64,000 nt of DNA from an uncultured Kiloniellaceae bacterium (GTDB lineage Bacteria; Pseudomonadota; Alphaproteobacteria; Kiloniellales; Kiloniellaceae), in NCBI GenBank assembly GCA_947493695.1, contig CANLSF010000007.1:62001-126000 (forward strand). Direction: 5' to 3'. Both the position numbers and the translations under genes were made by a program. Shown one piece after another: positions 60,051-64,000 of this stretch. Position 1 is the stretch's first letter. Each line of letters starts with the position of its first letter. The notes under the pieces were generated by a model. The model made no database searches. It saw only the letters and a list, made by a program, of their open reading frames with translations, and was not told where the DNA came from.

Positions 60051-60201
60051 TTCGTTCTCCCCGGTCCTGAGTGTGCAGAGTCGGTCACTCTGAGCAGGGT
60101 GTTCGATCACTCACGCTCACCTGCAGAAAAGCACTATCGCTCTTTTATTTATTTTCAAAACGAATTAAAATTATAACCTTAATTAACAATACACATAATG
60201 A

Positions 60202-61092
60202 ATGATGAAGCGTGATCTGGAGATTGATTTACTGAGGTCGTTTGTGGCTGTCGCAACCCACTTGAACTTTACGAAAGCGGCCCAGTCGGTTTCGCGGACG
60301 CAATCTGCGGTCAGCTTACAGATCAAACGCCTGGAAGAAATTGTCGGCAGGCCGCTGTTTGACAGAACCCGGCAGTCCGTTTCGATCACGCCGACAGGCG
60401 AGGCCTTGCAGGTTTATGCCAACCGTATTCTTCTGGCGAACGACGCCGCGCTCTCTCAAATACGACGCCCTGAAGCCAAAGGCCGGGTTCGCATTGGGGC
60501 TCCGGATGACTACGCGACCCTGGTATTACCAAGAATATTATCCAGAATCGAGGCGGACCACCCACAACTTCACATCCAGGTCGTTTGCGAAAATACGCCT
60601 GATCTGCTGCGGATGCTTGATGGTGGAGATTTAGACATCGCCATTGCCGTTCACACACCCAACGCGGTGTCAGGGCAGGTCATGTGTTATGAACCGCTGC
60701 ACTGGGTTGCTTCACCAGGTTACATCAACGACCCCGATGCGTCTCTGTCACTGGCTTTGTGGCCCTCGAACTGTGTCAGCCGGGAAATCGCACTGGACGC
60801 CTTGAAGCAGATAGACAGAGAATGGCGTGTGGCCTATTCAACCCGGAGTGTCGCTTTGATTGAAAATGCGCTGCTCAGCGGCCGCATGTTGGGGGTCATG
60901 GAAGCATCCTGCATACCCGACATTCTGCGAATAGTCGACGGAAGGGTTGGGTTACCAGCTTTATCCGATGTCGCAATCTCCATGCACCGCTCAAATGAAG
61001 AAGCACCACACATCGCACATGTCGCCGCAATCATACTCGCTATGTTCGCGAGTAGTTTGCGCGCAGCAGCGAAACTTGCACACGCAACCTGA
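60202..61092 (+). CDS. LysR-family regulator of the aldolase/aminotransferase/HAD operon
   Basis: The 296-residue protein has the LysR wHTH (DLLRSFVAVATHLNFTKAAQSVSRTQSAVSLQIKRLEEIVGRPLFDRTRQSVSITPTGEAL, about 8-70) and a substrate-binding domain (VRIGAPDDYATLVLPRILSRIEADHPQLHIQVVCENTPDLLRMLDGGDLDIAIAV). It is divergent from the aldolase-like gene with 151 bp between them, AT-rich near the LysR side, the expected position for LysR control. Two consecutive ATG codons open the frame (60202 or 60205). The effector is probably the pathway substrate. Confidence 0.92.
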   Translation: MMKRDLEIDLLRSFVAVATHLNFTKAAQSVSRTQSAVSLQIKRLEEIVGRPLFDRTRQSVSITPTGEALQVYANRILLANDAALSQIRRPEAKGRVRIGAPDDYATLVLPRILSRIEADHPQLHIQVVCENTPDLLRMLDGGDLDIAIAVHTPNAVSGQVMCYEPLHWVASPGYINDPDASLSLALWPSNCVSREIALDALKQIDREWRVAYSTRSVALIENALLSGRMLGVMEASCIPDILRIVDGRVGLPALSDVAISMHRSNEEAPHIAHVAAIILAMFASSLRAAAKLAHAT

Positions 61093-61320
61093 GGCAGGGC
61101 GCAAGCACTGACGACCGAGTTTGCTAGATAGAGCAGCCATTCGAGAAAACCGCCAAATGACAACTTTGTTCGCATTGCGGTCTTCGGTGCACTGCGCAGC
61201 GACTGCACGCTTGGAGCCCGTATTTCTCGTTGGTCACAGCGCAGTTAACATCTGACGTTGATCTTTGTCTTTGGCAGTGGTGTGTGAAAATCTTAAGACC
61301 AAACATCAAGGAAGCCGCAT

Positions 61321-62118
61321 ATGGCGGAGACTAATGATCCCGTTCACAAATCGCATCTGACCCAAATTGAGCCTGACGACCGCCTCGTGGTTCTCGCCCG
61401 GGCGATTCAAGCGCAGGATGCAGAAGCGGAAACCGTCCTAAAAGACAGCAGTATCGATTGGACGCGTTTCGGCGAAACATGCTGCGGCGCTGCGCTCTAT
61501 CGACACCGCTCTGTGTTTCAAAACGATGCTGAAGCGCCAGTATGGAGCCACCTTGAGCTAACCTATTTTCGCAACACGATTCCTGCCAATGCGATCCGAG
61601 AACTCGTGGAAAACCCTCAAGCGGCAGAAACGAACCTGCTGCGCGCCGAGATTCTACTCACGACTCCTTCGTCTTTTGTACTACCGCGTAATTGGCAGGG
61701 CTCGATCGATCGCCCTGAATGGCAGGCGTCGCTGGAGTATATTCAAGTACATCCAGCGCATCTCCATGGGTACCGAGAGGTCATGCGCGAATATTGCGGT
61801 CCTGCCGCCACAAAAATCGTCAGCGCGGGGAGGTTCGGAACTTTCAGGGCAATGGAGACGGCCGCGGTGCTCTACCGTGCCCCGGAACTGAATACCGAGT
61901 GGAACCAGCTTCACCTCTGCGAACTGAACCCCAACGACTTTAGTGGGTTTGGCCGTGAGTTCGAAGCGGCACATCGAGAAGAATCACCGGATAGTGCCAA
62001 CCTTGATGGCACCTTCAGCAACCTCGACCGGATGCGCAGAGTTCCACGTTGGACCTTTAACGATCCAGTGGTGGAATTGGATGCTGCGGTCGCAAAAGAA
62101 TGCTGGAAGGCAGATTGA
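61321..62118 (+). CDS. Hypothetical soluble protein
   Basis: The 265-residue protein has no signal peptide, no membrane helix and no domain I can name. The C-terminal half has aromatic/charged patches such as VHPAHLHGYREVMREYCGPAATKIVSAGRFGTFRAMETAAVLY that might form a dimeric alpha/beta-barrel (NIPSNAP/EthD-like) fold, but this is only a hint. CSSCH-like motifs are absent; there are four cysteines, two of them adjacent (ETCCGAALY). It is preceded by about 230 bp of non-coding DNA and stands alone. The long frame and its composition argue it is real. Confidence 0.68.
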   Translation: MAETNDPVHKSHLTQIEPDDRLVVLARAIQAQDAEAETVLKDSSIDWTRFGETCCGAALYRHRSVFQNDAEAPVWSHLELTYFRNTIPANAIRELVENPQAAETNLLRAEILLTTPSSFVLPRNWQGSIDRPEWQASLEYIQVHPAHLHGYREVMREYCGPAATKIVSAGRFGTFRAMETAAVLYRAPELNTEWNQLHLCELNPNDFSGFGREFEAAHREESPDSANLDGTFSNLDRMRRVPRWTFNDPVVELDAAVAKECWKAD

Positions 62119-62253
62119 TGGGAAAGCAACCATACCCGTCACCTAATTGAGCGATGGCAAAGTCCCCCATGGCAGGAACGCGCACACATTGTCGAATGCT
62201 ACAGACGGCTTGAATGTTCGCACTTCAGTGCTGCAAATCGTCAAACGCGTTTG

Positions 62254-63000
62254 TTAAATGAGTTGATTGATGATGGCTCGGCGTTCCTCACCTTTGATAT
62301 CCCGCAATGCATAAAGGGTAATTCTACTGCTTACGCCTTTGTTCCTCAGGTCGACAACATAGTTTAACACCTCTTCTTTATGCCACCGCATAAGGTCTCG
62401 CAGGCACCAACCTACTCCGGTCTGTACCAGATGTTCCGGGTCATTGATCAGAGAGCTGCAGTTCGCCAGCGCCACATCCTTGTACAATCCTGACTTGGCA
62501 ACCTTACGAGTGAAAATGACTACACTTGCCCTGCGGAGCCAGGGATCGCGATCAGCATTCCAAGATTTTAATAGGTCAACCAGCTCGGTATCATGGGTCT
62601 GTAGAACCAGCCGCAGAAGAGACCCAGTATACGCGTCGATCTTACTCCACCCGTGAAGACCTCTGATCAATTGTTCCAAAAGATCAAATCGCGCTGGCGA
62701 AAAATAGTCCGGCATTCGTTCAAGCAACGCCAGGGCGACAGTCTTTTGTTCACCGTATCCGGAGCAGATAAGACGCTTGGCCAACTCAATCTTCTGCTCT
62801 ACGTCCAATAGGCCAAAGTCAGCCTTGAGGTCAGCGATCACGCGCTTCATTTCCGGTGCTCTGACGCCATACCCGAGATACCGTGGGTCGGGCTCGTTCG
62901 CATCCGCTGTGTAAGGCGAAGATTCACCTAACGCGCTAAGCCTGGAAGCTATGATCTGATGCAGCCTGTAAGTGACAGGGTCGCTATCCCGCTTGTTCAT
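62254..63000 (-). CDS. AlkD-like DNA alkylation repair (HEAT-repeat) protein
   Basis: The 248-residue all-helical protein has features of the AlkC/AlkD DNA alkylation repair family: YLGYGVRAPEMKRVIADLK near the N-terminus, CSGYGEQKTVALALLERMPDYFSPARFDLLEQLIRGLHGWSKIDAYTGSLLRL, and the DRDPWLRRASVVIFTRKVAKSG motif with the DPW/LRR residues typical of HEAT repeats. AlkD removes bulky or cationic alkyl-purines. Catalytic Asp and Trp positions of AlkD (WxxxD...) may correspond to W118-S-K-I-D; a non-catalytic relative is possible. It is monocistronic. Confidence 0.85.
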   Translation of the reverse strand: MNKRDSDPVTYRLHQIIASRLSALGESSPYTADANEPDPRYLGYGVRAPEMKRVIADLKADFGLLDVEQKIELAKRLICSGYGEQKTVALALLERMPDYFSPARFDLLEQLIRGLHGWSKIDAYTGSLLRLVLQTHDTELVDLLKSWNADRDPWLRRASVVIFTRKVAKSGLYKDVALANCSSLINDPEHLVQTGVGWCLRDLMRWHKEEVLNYVVDLRNKGVSSRITLYALRDIKGEERRAIINQLI

Positions 63001-63098
63001 GGGAACAACGTAATCCGGACATTATCGACCAGCAAGCAAACGACAGTTTTGTGCGCAAAGCTGTCACTGCTCCTTTGCGCGTTGCATGAGCGCCGCCC

Positions 63099-63767
63099 CT
63101 AAAACTCCACGCCCTTCTGCGCCTTGACGCCCTGCTCGCGGAAGGGATGCTTGATCTGGGTCATCTCGGTGACCAGGTCAGCAACCTCGATCAGTTCCGG
63201 CTTGGCGTTGCGGCCGGTGACGATGACGTGCAGGTCATCAGGCCGGTTGTCGAGGAACTCGACCACTTCCTCAAGCGGCAGGTAATCGTAGCGCAGAACG
63301 ATGTTAAGTTCGTCCAGCAAGACCATGTCATACTTGGGTTTTTCGCCTTTGGATTTATCGACCCGGCAGGCTTCGATCATTTCCTTTGAGACCTCCCAGG
63401 CGCGCTGGGCAGCGGCGATGTCGCGGGCGCGGTCCTGGGTGTCCCAGGTGAATCCCTCGCCCATGGTGCGGATCTCGGTCAGTTCGGGGAAGCGTTCCAG
63501 TACGACGCGCTCGCCGGTTTCCCACTTGCCCTTTACGTATTGAACTACGCCGGTGCGCATACCGTTGCCGATGGCCCGGGCGATCAGGCCGAAGGCCGCC
63601 GTGGACTTGCCCTTACCCTTGCCGGTGTGAACGATCAGCAGACCCTTTTCCTCAGTCTTGGTGGAGAGCATGCGGTCACGGGCGGCTTTGCGCTTGCGGG
63701 CCTTTTCGTTGGCGCGTTCGTTCAGTTCCGCCTCGGTCATTTCGCCCTTCGGCTTATCGCTTGTCAT
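63099..63767 (-). CDS. cobO: Cob(I)yrinic acid a,c-diamide adenosyltransferase (CobO/BtuR)
   Basis: The 222-residue protein is a BtuR/CobO-type corrinoid adenosyltransferase: P-loop VHTGKGKGKSTAAFGLIARAIGNGMRTGVVQYVKG (about 46-81), GFTWDTQD, VLLDELNIVLRYDYLPLEEVVEFL, and VIVTGRNAKPELIEVADLVTEM. It attaches 5'-deoxyadenosine to cobalt in the aerobic cobalamin pathway, or salvages corrinoids. The basic 40-residue N-terminal extension (NEKARKRKAARDRM) is common in alphaproteobacteria. It overlaps cobN upstream by 4 bp (ATGA), so the two form a cobalamin-synthesis operon. Confidence 0.96.
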   Translation of the reverse strand: MTSDKPKGEMTEAELNERANEKARKRKAARDRMLSTKTEEKGLLIVHTGKGKGKSTAAFGLIARAIGNGMRTGVVQYVKGKWETGERVVLERFPELTEIRTMGEGFTWDTQDRARDIAAAQRAWEVSKEMIEACRVDKSKGEKPKYDMVLLDELNIVLRYDYLPLEEVVEFLDNRPDDLHVIVTGRNAKPELIEVADLVTEMTQIKHPFREQGVKAQKGVEF

Positions 63768-64000
63768 CTTACCACCTCGTGTTCTTTTTCGTGTCCAGCC
63801 AGTTCTCGCAACCTGGCCTGCGCGGAATTCGATTTTGCCCGCCAGAGCCCCCGCTCCTGCGCCTCAATCATACGATCAGCCATCTCGCGCGCCGCCGCCG
63901 GGTTGTTCTGCTCCAAAAATTCCAGCACCTCGGCGTCGCCCAGATAGGCATCGTATACCGCATCGAAGTGGTGGTCGGCCACCACCCGTGCGGTCGCGGC
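63764..64000 (-). CDS. cobN: Cobaltochelatase subunit CobN (C-terminal end only)
   Basis: The frame enters from the right edge and ends at 63764. The visible part (VVADHHFDAVYDAYLGDAEVLEFLEQNNPAAAREMADRMIEAQERGLWRAKSNSAQARLREL) is a characteristic CobN C-terminus, with the L-x-x-NNPxAxREMxxRMxEAxxRGLWxxRxNS pattern. CobN is the large subunit that inserts cobalt into hydrogenobyrinic acid a,c-diamide in the aerobic B12 pathway with CobST. It overlaps cobO by 4 bp, indicating an operon. Only about 78 residues of a protein of normally more than 1,200 are present here. Confidence 0.9.
   Translation of the reverse strand, partial: AATARVVADHHFDAVYDAYLGDAEVLEFLEQNNPAAAREMADRMIEAQERGLWRAKSNSAQARLRELAGHEKEHEVVR

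Noticed and set aside
1-64000. CRISPR arrays, tRNA or rRNA genes, prophage genes, intact insertion sequences
   Set aside because: Looked for regularly spaced repeats, tRNA-like cloverleaves and transposase motifs by eye and found none.

Overview
The window looks like a stretch of an alphaproteobacterial chromosome, probably from a marine or soil heterotroph. The support is gene style only: GC-rich coding DNA, TRAP and several ABC uptake systems, a cobN-cobO pair, a bacterial alternative oxidase, GT87/GT2 envelope glycosyltransferases, and many small operons each with its own one-component regulator. No rRNA, tRNA, CRISPR array, phage gene or intact transposase was found. Both ends cut genes: an uncharacterised membrane protein on the left and cobN on the right.

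Layout. 1-8.96 kb: one minus-strand operon reads hyuA-hyuB-dctP-(264 bp MITE-like element)-dctQ-dctM-gntR, an ATP-dependent hydantoinase/oxoprolinase with its own TRAP importer and HutC-type regulator. A perfect AAAGTAC/GTACTTT palindrome sits in its promoter. 9-18.7 kb: small stress and detoxification units, namely ArsR with an alpha/beta hydrolase, a VOC protein, a divergent tpm/merR pair with a textbook 19-bp-spacer MerR promoter, a secreted tandem-repeat protein, a tannase-family esterase, a universal stress protein behind an FNR-type box, and Ohr. A short GGGGTCAGGTCC-like repeat recurs in the non-coding DNA here.

18.9-22.5 kb: an operon of three cytochromes c and a Tat-exported multicopper oxidase, preceded by a near-consensus CueR-type (copper) promoter. 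A decayed MarR/OhrR-like gene follows. 22.8-33.2 kb: AraC regulator, an Fe(III)-type ABC importer, three small membrane proteins (two with zinc ribbons), then tupBCA (tungstate) with a methyltransferase and a regulator that fuses a DNA-binding domain to a substrate-binding domain.

33-46 kb: mixed housekeeping and stress genes, including GNAT, fasciclin lipoprotein, two-domain VOC protein, TPR protein, ArsR/LysE, TetR, the GT87-GT2 pair, chromate resistance (rhodanese-ChrB plus ChrA) and a serine beta-lactamase-like protein. 46-52.4 kb: a Pot-type ABC importer co-transcribed with a hydantoin racemase and divergent from a GntR regulator, with a long dyad between them.

52.5-64 kb: LysR/MFS, an F420-type oxidoreductase, an alternative oxidase plus YeaR-like operon with an NsrR-like dyad (probable nitric-oxide response), a LysR-controlled aldolase/aminotransferase/HAD operon of unknown substrate, an AlkD-like protein and the start of a cobalamin operon. 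The most interesting candidates are the NO-linked aox-yeaR unit, the copper-promoter cytochrome/MCO cassette, and the unassigned aldolase/PLP/HAD pathway.
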